A stretch of DNA of 64,000 nucleotides, taken from the NCBI RefSeq assembly GCF_002999335.1, contig NW_020312159.1, positions 186,001-250,000 of the forward strand, written 5' to 3'. The notes under the pieces are model-generated. The model did no database searches. It was not told where the DNA came from and was given only the letters and a program-made list of their open reading frames with translations. Made by a program: the position numbers and the translations under genes. This stretch comes from Cyclospora cayetanensis (lineage: Eukaryota > Apicomplexa > Conoidasida > Eucoccidiorida > Eimeriidae). Positions 15,865 through 29,404 of the stretch are shown one piece after another. The stretch's first letter is position 1. Each line of letters starts with the position of its first letter.

Positions 15865-16726
15865 CTCTAAACGGTTAGATGCTCAACGGCGATCGGAATT
15901 CAAAAGGACGCGTGCCCCCAAACGCGAAGGCCACGCGGCGCACGCGCTGCATCCCAGGAAACTGGGAAGACTTTGAGGGGCGAAGGCGCAGTAGGCCTTG
16001 CCGTGTAACGACGCCACAGATGCCGCGTGGCAGCGCAGGAACGCGCAACAGTACGGCGGGCCCCACAGAAGCTGCAACAGCAGTGTTCTTCCTGCAAGAA
16101 CGCAAAAGGCTCACAAGCAGACGGAAAACTCGAGGAAATTAGGGCCCTTAGAGGCGTACTGTAGACCTGCTGCCTGTACTGCTGCTGCGGCTGCTGCTGC
16201 TACGTTTGCTCCTACTTTTGCGGGGGAATGGAATTATATGCCACTAGGGGACCGTGGCGCCTCCTTTGCCGCTATCGAAGCAGTTGGTGATGCATAACGC
16301 AAAATACTTCTTTGCCGCGGCTAGCGCTCCAATATTAAACAGAATTTATCCCATGAGCCTCGCGCCTGCGGGGCTGGCCGCTGCGGAACCGAAAGCCCAT
16401 GCGGAGGGGCCCCCCGTGTGTTGTGGCTGCTATGAGGCGTGCTGCTGCGGCTGCCCAGTTTGACGGGCGAAGGGACAAGTCTCGCTGCGGTAATACAAAG
16501 GTTTGTCACATGGATGCTGCTTACGCTTTTTAAATTGAAAACAACTGTCACTCAGTGATATCAATGGCCAGAAGGAGCAGGTTTTGGATGGCCGCTTGTC
16601 ATTCGCCTTTTCTTGCCATCTGCAGCTCGCGGCCACCGACCGCCACAGGCTCCTCGCCTTTAACAAATCAGCTTCACTCACCCGAATTCTAGAGTAACCT
16701 TTTAAGATACTGTTGTTTCCCTTCTC
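15865..16726. other. Region upstream of ABCE1
   Basis: The ABCE1 promoter must lie here. Plus-strand frames at 15879-16142 and 15998-16297 and a minus frame at 15875-16114 are open but lack motifs. A minus-strand donor-like GTGAGTGAAG lies at about 16672-16681, next to a possible exon (see findings). Confidence 0.3.
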
Positions 16727-16849
16727 TCAGCATGCCGGGGCCCCTAAATCCTCTAGGAAGCTCTCTTTGAGGCCAGGAATTACTCTCAGGCCGGCGTACT
16801 GCAGGTAGTAGATTAGGCCTCTCTGTCTCTGCCTGTCTCCCAGCAGCCG

Positions 16850-17482
16850 ATGCCGAGTGACGAACTCAGGGAACGCAGAGGAGGTGAGGCGAGGTCGGAT
16901 CTGCAGCCAAGACTTCGTTGCATCATCAGATACGTCGTTAGGAGCTTGCCTCCTCATCTCCAGCAGCCGCAGCAGCCGCCTGCTGAGCAGTCCTGGGCGT
17001 TAATAAAGGAAGCCACGGACGTTCCAGAATCAGGAAGCAGCAGGATGCGGGCATGCGCGCTCCAACCGGATCAGCTCCGAAGGGTACTGCGCTCAGAGCC
17101 TGCATTCCTACCGCAGCTGCAGCAAACTAGTGGATGGCAGCACCGACGGGAGACACCGTCGTCAGCTGGTTCATCACGCGGGGTATATTATGGCTCTGAG
17201 GGTCTGGAGAGAGCTGCAGCTAGGGCGAGAGAGTCAACAGAGCTGGCAGCAGCAGCAGCAGATCAAGCCGCAGCAGCCGTCGCGCTTGCATCCGCAGCGA
17301 CGCGCGCAGCAACAGCAACGGCAGGGGTAGCAGCGGGGGCGGCAGCTGCCGCCGGTGCGACTATCACAAACCTCCCACTGTACAATATTGAGTGGGGTGT
17401 GCCCGACGATTTCCTCCGATTCAATAGGCGCCTTCTGAAACCCCGTGAGCAGAGCCGCTCGCAGCAGCCTGCAGGTGTATAG
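16850..17482 (+). CDS. Ala-rich protein of unknown function (strand not certain)
   Basis: A 210-residue frame from an ATG at 16850 to a stop at 17482. Its middle is a GCA/GCT-coded Ala-rich tract (ELAAAAADQAAAAVALASA), as commonly seen in Eimeria proteins. The C-terminal part (LPLYNIEWGVPDDFLRFNRR) is the most protein-like. Exon 1 could instead begin at an acceptor near 16962 (CTCCAG). The first 108 nt overlap a protein-like frame on the minus strand (16957-16727), so at least one of the two is spurious there. No family recognised. Confidence 0.38.
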   Translation: MPSDELRERRGGEARSDLQPRLRCIIRYVVRSLPPHLQQPQQPPAEQSWALIKEATDVPESGSSRMRACALQPDQLRRVLRSEPAFLPQLQQTSGWQHRRETPSSAGSSRGVYYGSEGLERAAARARESTELAAAAADQAAAAVALASAATRAATATAGVAAGAAAAAGATITNLPLYNIEWGVPDDFLRFNRRLLKPREQSRSQQPAGV

Positions 17483-18352
17483 ACACCCACCAAACTCTCC
17501 TGCCCCCCTGTAAGGCTGGCCGGAGCTTTCTTTCGAGTCTAGGAGGGTTCCTTTAGAGGCTTCTTTTTTATAAGCCCCACAGGCCATCACTTCGCCAAAG
17601 AATGAAACCCAGGACACGCGGGTTGAAGGCGGAAAGTTTGAGAGGACAGGAAACCGTTTTACGGTTTCATTATGCATCCTCCTTTTGCTGCAGTTTTTCA
17701 CTCACTCTCAGCTGTTCAACAATGTGTATCCATTTTAAGAGCTTTCTGCCCTTTCGCCTTCGGACATAAACCGTCCTAGCCTTTGACGTACACTGGAAAA
17801 GCTCTGTGAGCCCTACCCATAAGCAACAGGACTTTGTCCGTATTCCTAGGAGCCACAGAAACGACGCATACTTACTGCATAGAGATATGAATAGGTAAAC
17901 AACCAGCTGGGGGGGATGTTTTCATTTGTCTTGCGCAAAACATGCTAGGAGCTCGGGGGCTCTGAGAGAGGTTGGTTATCACATGCAGGAGGGGGCAAAC
18001 AATGGGCCCTAACAGGCTAATACCCAATTCCCCTAGTCCTTCACAACCCAGGCGTCCCCCAAAATATAAACAGTTCCCTGGATCCCCCCCTGCAAAGCGC
18101 TAGAGCGGGGTGCAAGGCTCAAACGCTGTGGCGGCACATCCGACGCCGTTGGGGACCCACCCCTGATGGTGGTGCTGCAATCTCTGCCTGGAAAAATATT
18201 CTTCGATGAAGAGGGGTGGCAGAGGCTATTGTCAACATAAAGGAGCAGCTTCATTTCGTTGGCGCAAACAAAGCAGTGTATCAAGAACAAAAGCAGCATC
18301 CTAGCGCGCTTGACTGCTAAAAGTTTTCCCAAACCACTGGAACTTTTCATTC
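17483..18352. other. 3' flank of GDH, no gene seen
   Basis: Convergent interval between the Ala-rich frame and the GDH stop codon. A minus-strand open frame at 18033-18350 is probably GDH 3' UTR. Confidence 0.45.
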
Positions 18353-21300
18353 CTAATTTTGCCTCTTGTCTCCAGCCACCATCTGTTCCTTGATTTCATC
18401 CAGGTAGGCGATGAAGGCGAAGGCCGAGACGTCAGCTGTGAACTGTTGCTTGTAAAAAAACCGAGAAGCAAGAAAAGTCGTGAAAATTGCTTTCTGATAC
18501 GGCTCTGGCACTCTGAGACGAAACACAAAGCAGCAAATGGCAGGAAGAATGTGAAGCTTCTGCGGATATGCAAACAACTGCAGCCACAGGAATAAAACGA
18601 GTGTATGGCTGGGATGCAATACGCTAACGAGACGAGTGCGGCTAAAACTACGAGTACGATTCTAACACCGGCAATGCATACATTAACCATTTAATGAGTT
18701 CGCCAATAAGCATACAAGCACATGTGGCATCATGGCCCATGATCGCACGAACGTGGAATGGCTTCAGGAGTGCGCGAACCCCAGAAATTCGTATCACCAC
18801 TGGGATAGAGTACACAAAGCTTTCATCATTTTGCATTCACCCTAACATTCGTAAAGTCCAAGACCCTTTGGCCAAAGGGCCATTTCACGATTTCAAGAAG
18901 TTGAAACAAAGTGCAGGCCGAGTCTCGAGTAAGTCGTACCTCTGCCTGAAAGTTTCAACGCTGATCAGCCCAGGGACGAGAATATCGGGAATTGCGGTCT
19001 GCAGCACGAAATTCACCAGAGCCTGAGAAGCACAAGCAACAAGAGCGCCGCACACACCTGAAGTAAGGTAACACGCACTCTAGCTGCTGATGTGGATAAA
19101 CTATGGCAGGTCCCAAAAGAAAGTAGAGAGCATATGTGCGCTGGAAAAAGCCCAGAGCGCAGCAACAACCCTCAACGAAATGCCCTACACTTGAATCTTA
19201 GCATAACGCGGCGTGAAAACATATAAACAATACCATAACCAAGCTTCAAAAGGACAGAATGCCAAGCAAAAAGGAATAGGACAAAACCGAAAAAATGCAT
19301 GAATTTAGCGGGGAAGCGGAAAAAAGGAAGCACTTACGTCGTCGTGCCACAGAGCGTTGGACTTGGCGATGTCCTGCTTCAGCTCGATGATCTTTTGGGA
19401 AAGAATATCCGTTAGGTCGCACCGATGCATTCCTAAAAACCAAAGGACCAAGGCCAGAGTACTTATTGGTGAAACAGAAGCAGCAAGGAGCATGGGGCAA
19501 CATCCTTACAATCATCTGAACAACCTGGTACTCTTGACTATTGGGATACTTCACACATCCCAGAGTTCTCACTAGTGCTGAACCAAATATCGTCATTATC
19601 ACCCACAGTTCAATACGCTGCTACAGCATGCAAGAAGCTAAAGAAGGTCAGCATTTGCAACACACACAAAAAAGTGAATGCTTTGATTAAACAGTTACCA
19701 GTTCGCTTGGCTTCATTCCAAAGTGCCTCGAATTCAAGTTTCGCATTTTCTCGAATCCTCTTTAGGATTGCCTGGACGTACTCCCGGTAAAATTTTGGAG
19801 GATTTTTCATGTCACGAACCTACAGGCACACGCTCAATGCACTGTCAAACAAAGCTGGCTAGCAAAGCACAACATTGCAGCTGTACCCTATGTAACGAAG
19901 AAACGGCTGAACGTGCAAGTTACGAATACAAAAGCAAAGAGTTGCACGATCATGGACGCCACATAGAGATGAGCAAGCAATACCTGCATGTGTTCATTGA
20001 ATTCCTCCTCTGTAAGCGCCAATGCCGCAAGGACTTCCATGCTGCTCGAAGTCACGCCACCCTTATTTGTCGAAGCTGAACAAAGGGCAACCTCAAGCAG
20101 CAAACAGGATTGAAAATACAAATTGCAAGAACATCCTTAGAAGCATGCAGAAAAACGTACTGCCGGTCACTACGCAGAACGGCTGCATCTAGTCTTCAAT
20201 ACCCCAAAACAGTGAGGTGCCCCACGGTAAGACGCCTGGCCTCCCTCTCCTCCGACTATGCATACCATCTTTAAAGAGAATAACGCCTCTATCCTCCAGA
20301 ATTCTTCGGGCGTCATCGGTGATGAAGACATTTGCTCCCTCAACAATGTACTTGAACTTCTTTTCCCCTGTTTTGGGGTCGAACAGTTTGTCGACATTCT
20401 GAGGCGTGATTGAGGCTGGCCGTCCCCCGCAAGGATTAAACAAGTCCGCCGACGCATATGAAGAAAGGTGAAATGTGTTCCTGAACTCGAAGCCGCTCGC
20501 CACGCGAGTGCCATCTGGCAAGCTGAGCACAAAATACACACAAAGTACTCATCCCCACGGATTGAAAATGACCGTAGGCGTGCAGAAGACAGGCAAGCTG
20601 GAGCACCTTGAAGCATCAAAGCCCACACCAAATGCTTTCACACGGTTCTGCACAAGTCAACGCGGCAAAGTGCCTCCAAACAAGCCTCGCCTCAGCAGCT
20701 GCAACATCCTAAAACACCTCGAGGGAAACCAGATACCCAGCAGAACTACAAGCCAACTGCTCATCCCAAACGAAATTTCTGAAAAAGAAAACTAAAGACG
20801 CGGACTGAAGCCCACCCCCGACGCGAAAGCTGCTTCTGTAGCCTCGCCCCCGTCAGCTGCCTTACGTGATGTCTCGGGCTTCTTGGTCAACCTGAAAGCC
20901 GCCGGGAGACAGTAGAGCAGGATTGTAGTGCATTGCACTCGTCGGCTTCCCCTCGAAACGCAGATGAGCAAGACGCTTCAACTCTGCAGCATCCAGGCCT
21001 GAACGCAGCGTCCATCAACCCAACCAAATAAAAGGAGCACATGTGCAAGCAATGAAAACGAGAGACGACAGTAGAAAGGCAGGGCCAGAAATGCCCACAG
21101 GCACCGCAAATGCATGACACGAAGGTGCAAAAAGTAAACTTAGAAAAGGAGCTGCAGGGGACGTATATTGCCGAACCTCTTGGGTCGTAAACAACTCCAG
21201 ACCCGTCGACGACTGCAATGGTTTTCGACTTTGTCTGCAGTAGCGCGTTGCACCCCAAGTCGCCATCTGGCCCTCCCGTCTGGATACGCGTTACCTCCTC

Positions 21301-24300
21301 TTCCTTCAGATTCAATTTCTCATAAATCCCTAAAGGCAGGGCAGCGTTACAAGAATTGCACGGTCGAATCAACCAGCGCAGTAGAGAGGCGCGAGTGGCT
21401 TGGTTCTACGCAGGCACTCGACTTTGCCCGGTGCACCACCGTGCAGGCGAAAGCCAACCAACAGGATTTCTCCGGCGGCCACTAAAGGCTTTCATGGGGA
21501 GCGCGGCAAACTCAGAACCTTCAAGAGACACCGTTCCTCCCCCCTTTTCTCCTTCCCCGGAGTTTTCCCAATGTGCGAAATAGGTTCCCCTCAGATCTTT
21601 ATGCGCCCCAGAAGAAGGCAGACTGACCTCGCACATACGTCTCTACACTGGCCGTAGTCATGCCAAAAACATCGTGAGGAATGCCGCCCTTACTGGGGGC
21701 TTTGCCTGTAGTGAAAGCCTTCCAAAACCAAGCGCCCCTCTCTTTGGCCCGCAAGGCAGCCCAGTCGACCAAGCCGCCTGTTCCTGTGGCAGCGACATGA
21801 AGAGAAGAGACAGCTGCCACGTTCAAGATGGCAAACCGTAGCCGTGCAGGAGACTGTTGCATGCCTCCCTAAATCCGTGGAACAATCCCCTACTACACAG
21901 GCAGGCAGCAGCGAACGCGCAGCGTGAGTGCGGGAACGGAGGGCACGCGCATCCACCTGCGTACCGGTGTTTTCGTCTGGCCCCAGGAAGCACACTTCTG
22001 ACATGCCTAGTAGATCTACAACATCGTGATGAGGGAGAAGAAGATCCAACATGCTGAACAGCGCAGTCGCACCCGCGCCCGCATGCAAATCGTGCACCCC
22101 ACACCAAGCGCCCCCCTAGCCACGGACGAGGCCTGTAACATCGCCAAACGAGCGACTGGAACTAGAAATCGCTTGTTGCCGGCTCCCCCTACTCCTCAGC
22201 GTCTGTCTGATCAGCAACGTGAAGGGCATAAGGCACGTCTCCCGAGTCACCTCCGTATACCGCTGCTGCTAAATCACTCCTTTCAGCTCCGAGAACGGCT
22301 TACTTGTCAACGTAAGCCTTGAAGGCCATGGGTGTGAGCAGCTGCGCCTCCGGGAGGGTCTTCGCCTTATTCAGCAGAATAATGCCTTTGGAGCCGCCTT
22401 CCGAGATGTCCTTGTTTTTGAATTGCTGCGTGAAGGCGAGCTTGAAGACTTCATCGAGAACGGTGCGCTTGTTTCGCTCGTAAGCGACGGTGCCCACCGA
22501 CTGCACCACCCTAACGCCGCCTCTCGCTACGTCCGCGAATCGCACGTGAAATCCAACGCTCTTGCTGGCCACTTGGAAGAAGACGCTGTACGGCAGGACT
22601 GGGAAGTCAGAGGCTGGAAGGAACGCCCCAGAAAAGCGAAATGCGAAGCCGCACTTAGAGTTCATCCAGAAGTTCGTCCGCAGAATATGCTGATTGAAGA
22701 GGCGGAATTTCAGGAACACTGGCACTGCCTCGGAAGAATCGAGGCGCAGGATCTTCTCTTTTAGCTCGCACTCCTCCGAAAACACGCCCCGCTTCATTCT
22801 GGGGTTGTGCAACGACTGCAGCGTACAACACATGACCAACCCCATATGAAATGCAGGCAGGCAAGAAAGTTCACGAAAAGAACGCCTTTAGATTTCGTAT
22901 TCCTTGCGGTACCAGCAGTGCCTAGCCGGTGCGGTACAGAGCTGTCCCCTCGACCTCATTCCCCCTAATATTGACGCCCCTGTAGCAAAGTGCACAAGCC
23001 GCCGAGACAACGGCAGCGAAAACATCATCACTCGCTCCCCTCGTTTCCCCGGCAGCTCCTCTCCCTGTCCCCCTTCCATGCAGGCACGTGCAGCGCAGTC
23101 TATGTTACTGAGCCTGACCTCGAACTCCTTATATAGAAGCTTCACGATCTCCGGATTGTCCTCTACAACCTTGAAGATCATCTCCTCGGAGAAGGGGCAC
23201 GTCTTCAGCCGCGTTCGTAGCTCGTACACTTCTTGCATAGTCAGATTCTTTCCTTCGCGCAAAATACGAATCGCGCACATGTGCTCACACCCTCAAGTAC
23301 CGCCACTCTTACCGCCTCCACCACACATCGAGGTCCTGAGGCAAGCGAGAAGAGATCCTGGCCAGCGCCAAGACTTCCTTCCCCCGCTTTCCTCCTTGGC
23401 TTCGCGAATACTCGTTTTCTCCATTCTGCCCTCCCCTTCCCTGAACAAAGCCCCTCGTTCGCCCCACCTCCAAACTGCTTGACAAGCTTTTCAAGCCTCG
23501 GAAAGCTGTGCCCAACTGTCCCGGAGAAGTGCAGCGCAAACTGGCACGCGCTCATCGCGTAAGCAGCCTCATGCACCGTCAGCAAGCGGTCCTGCGCACA
23601 TGCCACCTCATGCAGCCGCGACCGTCGCATGCATGCGTGCGGCTTGACAGCAGGCGAGGCCTCCATCCAGAACAACCCACCAGCCAACGCCGAAAAGCCG
23701 GTCTTTTGGAAACACACAACTCCGTGAACGCTTGAACTGTGTACCCCCACACATACCCGCGCGAAATCAGCGAACTTGCTCTTCGGCATCGCAAACTGCA
23801 TCCTCAGAGCTGTCAAGAGGTGGTCGATCCTTCGATGCACCGCACCGCAAATCCCGCAACAAATCTCCGTTACAGAAACCTCTAAGGTCACAGAAGCGAA
23901 AAGGAGAGAGCGAGGCGGGACGAAATCCTACCTGTCCTCTTCGGCCATGTCCGGATCGACCAGTTCTTTGACAGGAAGCGTTTCAATAAAGCTCGTGATA
24001 ACTGTGGCACCGTTGGCGAGGGGCTCCACATACTTCCTCTGGCTGTAGAACCCCCACATCGTCACACAGTCCTGAAACCGCAGAAGTTGCACCGAGACGC
24101 ACAGAGTCACTTTGCCGGCCGGTAGCGGCTAGCGCGTAGAAACGTAGAACGCTAGGGGGGCGAGAAGAAGGGCAGACCACACAAAAACAGACACGTCTGC
24201 CACTCAAGAATGTGCCTGGCTGGCGCCAACAAGGAGGTACAAAAAAGACGCTGCACACGGCTGCGACGGCCAGCCAGAAAGGAAGCGAGGAGACGGAGGC

Positions 24301-26650
24301 GGGGGAAACTCAAAGCCCTACTCCAAGTCTTGAAAAGAAGTCTTCCGTGTGGGGACCTCGGCGGAAGGCCAAGTCTGAAAGCGGGCAGCAGAAGAGGCAG
24401 ACGCGGGTGCGGCAGCATTATGGCAGAAAGAAGCAAGGGGAAGGCAGGCGATCCTTGCTTGCGGGTTCTATATCGCGAACCTCTGCCGCAAATACAACGA
24501 CACTGCGCGCATCGACGCCTACATGCCGATACACAAACAGTTGGAGCGAGCAGCACCGCAAATATGCAACAGACACCGCTGAAACTTAGAGCTGTGGACA
24601 GTGCATTGCCAGAAGGAGGGGATCGGTTGATACGGGAATGCCCCACCGATTCGGTGACCAGTGCCGCGAGGAACCTGCGACATATGCGTAGAGGCAAGCA
24701 AGCATTCAACAACAAGGAATATAATGAAGGCGCGGGTGAACTGGAAGACCTTCCCCTCCTCTTGCAGCCGAGTCTGCAGGAGGAGACTCTGACAACGCCT
24801 CTACGGGCAAAGCAAGCGGAGGGAGGGAGGAAGGACGTGGCGGAGTGAAGGGCAGCGCGAGAGCAGCAAGGCGCTCCCGCAAAAAGGAACGAGCACCCAC
24901 CACATTCACAAAGAGCGCTAATCCTGTCGAGTCGTCAACGACCTGTTTGGAAACGACACACACAATACAATGCACACGGCGGGGCCTTTCCAGACCATAG
25001 CGGCACATCAAGCAGAGCGCAATTTAACGAGGAACTGTGCGCAACGAAGGCCAAAACACGCGACGGCGTGGGAACATACATACACATGCACATGGGCATA
25101 CATACATATATACATACGTATACATATACACAACTGGACGCAAACATGACCCAGGCGCATGCCCGTCTGCCTGCATCTATACAGACACACGCATTGGTGA
25201 AAGTAGGAGATGCAGGAGAGGCAAGGCCATGGCGCCAAGTATCCCATAGGCGCAAGCACGTGATGGTCAGGGGCAGCACCTGTGAGTTGAGTTTTTCAAA
25301 GATGCTGGCCGTGACGGTCCTCTTTTTGCTGGCGTAGAAGTCGACATCAAGCAGCTTGGAGAGATCCTTTTCGTTGGGTGACAGCTGAGGCGAACGCGCA
25401 CCAGCAGAAGTGAGGACAGGAAGGTGTAAAAACGAAGACGCGCATCATCAGAAGGCTTGGTCGAGGAGGGAAGGAGTCCAGCACAAGACCACGAGCGAGG
25501 GAATGTGCAGGAAGGCGACATTGAATGCCGACATGCGGACAGCCATGCTGAATCGAAAAACGAGCGATTATAGGGTGTGAGAAAAAAAATCTCTCTGGAC
25601 GTCAAAAAACGCCGCTCCTTGTGCCCCTCGGTGTCGAGGAGCGCCTCTCAGAAGGCCTCTTACTTCTTCAGGTTTGAGAGGAAATTTTGGTTTTTGGAAG
25701 AAGTAGGTTCTGAGTCTTTCGGTGTCTCCGTCGATCCCAAAGACGCTTCCGGTTGACCGATAGCATTGCATACGCATCTGCTGCTTGTTGCTGGAGAGTC
25801 CCATGTCTAAGAATTCGAGTTCGAATTGCTGCTCCACTTTGTAGTTTTGCGACGCCTTTCGGTTTGTGAGGGAGGCTCTGGCCAGAGCGAACACGTCTCC
25901 AGTCTTTTCGTCAACCTGACGAATTTCGGGGAAGTAATCGGCTCCCGAGGCGGAGTGGAGGGCCCTTGCCGCGATCACTGCCAGCAGATTGTCGGCAATA
26001 GCCGCTGGATTGGCCGTTTGGAAGTAGAATTCGTTGAGCCCTAGATGGTTGTAGTATTCCATGGAGTGTGAATCGACAGCTGCGTCTGTGAATAGCCCCT
26101 TCGCCTTGATCAGTTTGCGCACTTCGGCGAACTGGGCACTGTACTTGGCGCTCATGGGTATAGGTGCAGCAGCAGCAGCTGCTGCTGCTGCTGCCGCTGC
26201 TTCCGCATCTGCCCCAAACCAAGTGCTGTCACCGAGGGATCCCACGACTCGTGGAGGCGTGAATTCGAAGGAAGAGGAGTTGTGCACTCGGCCCGGCTGC
26301 CCATCGAAGCTCGTGAAGAGCGAGTTGCAGCGATCCTTGGAAACAGATGCGCCGTTGTTGCTGTTGGCCCAGTCCATTTTCTGCTCCTCCGTATACATTG
26401 TAGAGAAACCAGAAGGGTGGAAAAACGGAGCGAAGACGCCGGCCGCACACGCGGAGGGAGCGGACGAAACAGAGCAGTCAGCAGGTGCACCAAGTGAACC
26501 TGACGAGGGAGGCGAAACACGCTGATCAAAGCCTCCAGAGGGCTGGAAGTCCGATTTTGAACCGTCTGAAGACAAATGACGGATCCCAGGAACACGAAAT
26601 GCTATTGAGCGCCTCACGCAAAGTACCGCAAGGTTTCGAAAGAGGGACAT
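18353..26650 (-). CDS. NAD-specific glutamate dehydrogenase, large (about 115 kDa) type
   Basis: Oxidative deamination of glutamate to 2-oxoglutarate and ammonia with NAD+. Eighteen exons join in phase: 26650-25664, 25384-25280, 24942-24901, 24071-23932, 23829-23757, 23591-23468, 23252-23119, 22815-22304, 22053-21965, 21783-21628, 21329-21177, 20998-20866, 20522-20266, 20075-19984, 19819-19699, 19432-19338, 19022-18940 and 18512-18353; 3456 nt, 1151 residues, in line with yeast GDH2-type enzymes. Landmarks are VRFADVARGGVR (about residue 620), TGGPDGDLG (about 800), RNTFHL and ADLFNPCGGRP, and EGANVFITDDAR (about 950) followed by KDASTNKGGVTSSS across an exon border. The N-terminal 40 residues (MSLFRNLAVLCVRRSIAFRV) look like a mitochondrial presequence. 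Exon 1 carries an 11-12-residue poly-Ala run. Exons 3 and 5 are only 42 and 73 nt. Confidence 0.93.
25060..25145. repeat. CATA/CACA microsatellite in GDH intron 2
   Basis: Imperfect ACATACACATG repeats in the intron between exons 2 and 3 of GDH. Confidence 0.85.
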
Positions 26651-27559
26651 AGCTTGTCTCCGGCAGGGGGCCTACCAATTCTCAATCTGCAGAGTACAAC
26701 CTGAGGAACTGTGCTAATTCTTCTCCCAAAAAACACAACTCGCACAGGTCAGCAACAAATCCCCTCCAAAAGAGGCGATGTGGGGGAAGAGGTATCGCCA
26801 GGGCCCTCTCCTTTAGAGTGGCCGAAGATGCGAATTAATCATGCAGTGCATCCCTACACGCTAACTCAAAGAATTTATTCCCACCAACGCTTCCAGCTAA
26901 ACAGAGTCGATGGTCCTTTTTAAAATTTATGCTTCGTGCGCTCTGCTGCGTTACACCGCGCAAACGGTCCCGACACTTCTCCAGAGACGCGCTGCCCGAG
27001 ACACAAAGGCTGCAGGCGCCCTTCTCACTTCTTTGAGCATAATCATGCGTGAAGAACGTTTGAACTAACACCACTCATACATTTAGGTCCCGCTTGGGTG
27101 CGTTTTGCCCCTGGGGGCACCCTGCCGTGGTACTCCATCTGTGCTAGGCCGACCTCGGAAACGCCTCATTGTTTCTAGCTAAATGGTGTGTTAGCCCCTC
27201 TTGTACATGTAGGCGAAAAGGGATTCATGCACCGGTACATATGCTTGCGAAAAAACCTCCTATCTCTACTTGAACAGCCTCTGCAGCCTCTGACAGTCGG
27301 ATGCGCGGTGGGAGGGCAGTGGCAGGCAAGCGAGGAAAAGCCGTTGTTTGTAGCACCCTCTAACTTGACGGTCACAGCTAGAGATCGTGTGCTGTGCATT
27401 CGTGGACGCGAATAGGCCAGATCAGATGGATCGGTGGGGTGGCCTCACTGCTCAGTGCCACCCCGCACTTCCTTTTTTCGCCTAAAGTGTACGACACTTA
27501 AGTGGGCTAAGCTACACTTGGACAATATCCACAGCATATATATGTATATATTTAACTGA
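26651..27559. other. GDH upstream region
   Basis: Presumed GDH promoter and 5' UTR. No exon supported on either strand. Confidence 0.45.
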
Positions 27560-27885
27560 GATTTAGTCATGATTGGCCAGGCGGTTCGCGTGTTCGTTCC
27601 TCCTCAGTACAGAAGAGCAGTAGTTCGGTACACGAAGTAGCAATGTTGTCTGCGTGTGCTCCAGATGCTATGTGCAACAAGCTGTGTTGGCTCGGCGTGA
27701 GAAGACGGTGCAGCTGCGTGCACCACATTCATTTCGTTGCCCTAATGTAGAGAACTATGAGGCGCGTGGGCAGGGGAAGGGAGGAGGTCTTGAAATACAC
27801 TCAACAACTTTGTATCAAGTTTGCATACACTAACTCTGGAGTTAGAAGTCTCCCTACGGAAAACGTAGATAAAGTGTTATGGATG
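27560..27885 (-). mobile_element. Solo LTR-like repeat, copy A
   Basis: Its reverse complement matches the repeats at 47101-47440 and 51503-51860 and, in the same orientation, 52930-53255. Shared blocks include CAATGTTGTCTGCGTGTGC, AGATGCTATGTGCA, GGGCAGGGGAAGG and a distal GGAGTTAGAAGTCTCCCTACGG. Lengths match at about 300 nt. No polymerase remains were seen beside it, so a solo LTR is the simplest reading. Ends are approximate. Confidence 0.6.
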
Positions 27886-29404
27886 TGGTCACTAATTCAC
27901 CCCATTCTCTGTCTCCTTTAGGAAAACAAGTAGTGCACACCCGCATGTGTCCCGATGTCCGAAGATATCTGTCTGTTGGGGTGATCGGCCTTGACGCTGG
28001 CTGCCTCTACGGGAGACGGGAGGTAGCTATGGCGCGGCACCTGCTCTATCCACAGCGAGGCCCTCTAGCCCCGAACCCAATACACCATCTAGTAGGAGGC
28101 TATCAAATGCTTCCAGAAGAGTTTTCTCCCTCTTCCTTTTGCTCCATTCTGTTCCGGCCTGAGCGGAGAGGGAAAGGACAGGTAGGCCGCTCTCAAGCTT
28201 GTACTTTTTCTCTTAGCACGCATTCAAGATATATTCGATTTTCAGGTGTACCCTGCAGCAACACCTGTGGCGCGTAGACACGCAACACCAGCATTTTATG
28301 GCCTTGAGTAGAGTAACCTTACCCTCCAACAAGCAAAAATATACGAACTTCAGAACCAAACTATGGTCAATTCTCATGAAGGCTTGATTAGATATAAGCG
28401 GTATATTCCAGCGTACGAATGGAACTTCCAGTTCCGCAGCTGTGACCTTCGGGAACGGTTACCACCCCATTTGTTGGTACAGAGGGACACGCAGAGCACG
28501 GACCCTTTCCCTCAAAGTTCCTCTCTATTCAATGTGTAGCTGCACCCTTCTATGTGCTTCTTCTGAAGGGCCCTCTCGCCCAAGATGGTTCGACAGGTAG
28601 TGTCCGTACGCGCTTATAGGGAACTAATATTATGACCGGGATGACAGAGCTGGAAAACTGATGACTCGCCACAGCAAGCAAAAGTGCATCGACTCCGATA
28701 AGCACGCACTGCGCTGCCGTTGGAAAAGGGACGACATACAGTGGAAAGAATAATGACCAACAGACACTTTCATGAGGGTGAGAACAGAAAGAAGCGAACA
28801 GTATGTCCGCCATGCTCAATGGGAAGGCAGGAAAGTACTGTGATATGATGTCGAATAACAGGGGCGAAGGCACTCCTGAAGAGGTGGGGAAAGAGTATAC
28901 TCAAATGCACAGCAGGATTTGTAAAAATCAGGGGCCTGGGAAGTGTCTAGATGCTTCCATCTGCCACCCTTTCATCAAAGCAGTGGTCTGCGTTTGATTC
29001 GCGCCTGCCGAGTGTCGGAGATCGGACTGCCAGTGCATATCTAGGAACGGCTTTCTGATTCTTTGGAGACAGGTACTATGTCCTCCAGCAATCAACGTAA
29101 GCGGAAGCATGGAACGCTGCCTTGCTAAATCGCTCATAGACGCTGAGGGCGCAGGGGACGGGTCTCGTGCTCTGCTTGTATCGTCTTGCGTTTGCCCCGT
29201 CCATCCTACGGATTCTTCGCCAAAGAAACTACTTCTCTCTCTCTCATTTTGCTGCATCCAAGGGAGAAGGAAAGCAGGTGGGTCATCTACCCGGAGCTAC
29301 CGTCGCTGTAAGGCAGGGAAAATGTGTCATGCAAAGATCATAAAGTGCAGGCGCAAGTCACTCCTGTACAGGCCCCGAGAGCTTCCTCTCTCCGTGTCTT
29401 TCTT
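27886..29404. other. Gene-poor interval
   Basis: A 132-codon plus frame at 27879-28277 has no motif and overlaps the end of the LTR-like repeat, so I do not call it. Nothing else is supported. Confidence 0.4.

Noticed and set aside
22423..22764. 113-codon plus ORF
   Set aside because: It is the antisense of the largest conserved internal GDH exon.
24210..24848. 212-codon plus-strand ORF
   Set aside because: It lies wholly within a GDH intron on the opposite strand, has no motif and starts with no supported promoter or splice context.
27879..28277. 132-codon plus-strand ORF next to the solo LTR-like repeat
   Set aside because: It overlaps the repeat end, shows no retroelement or other motif, and has no continuation.
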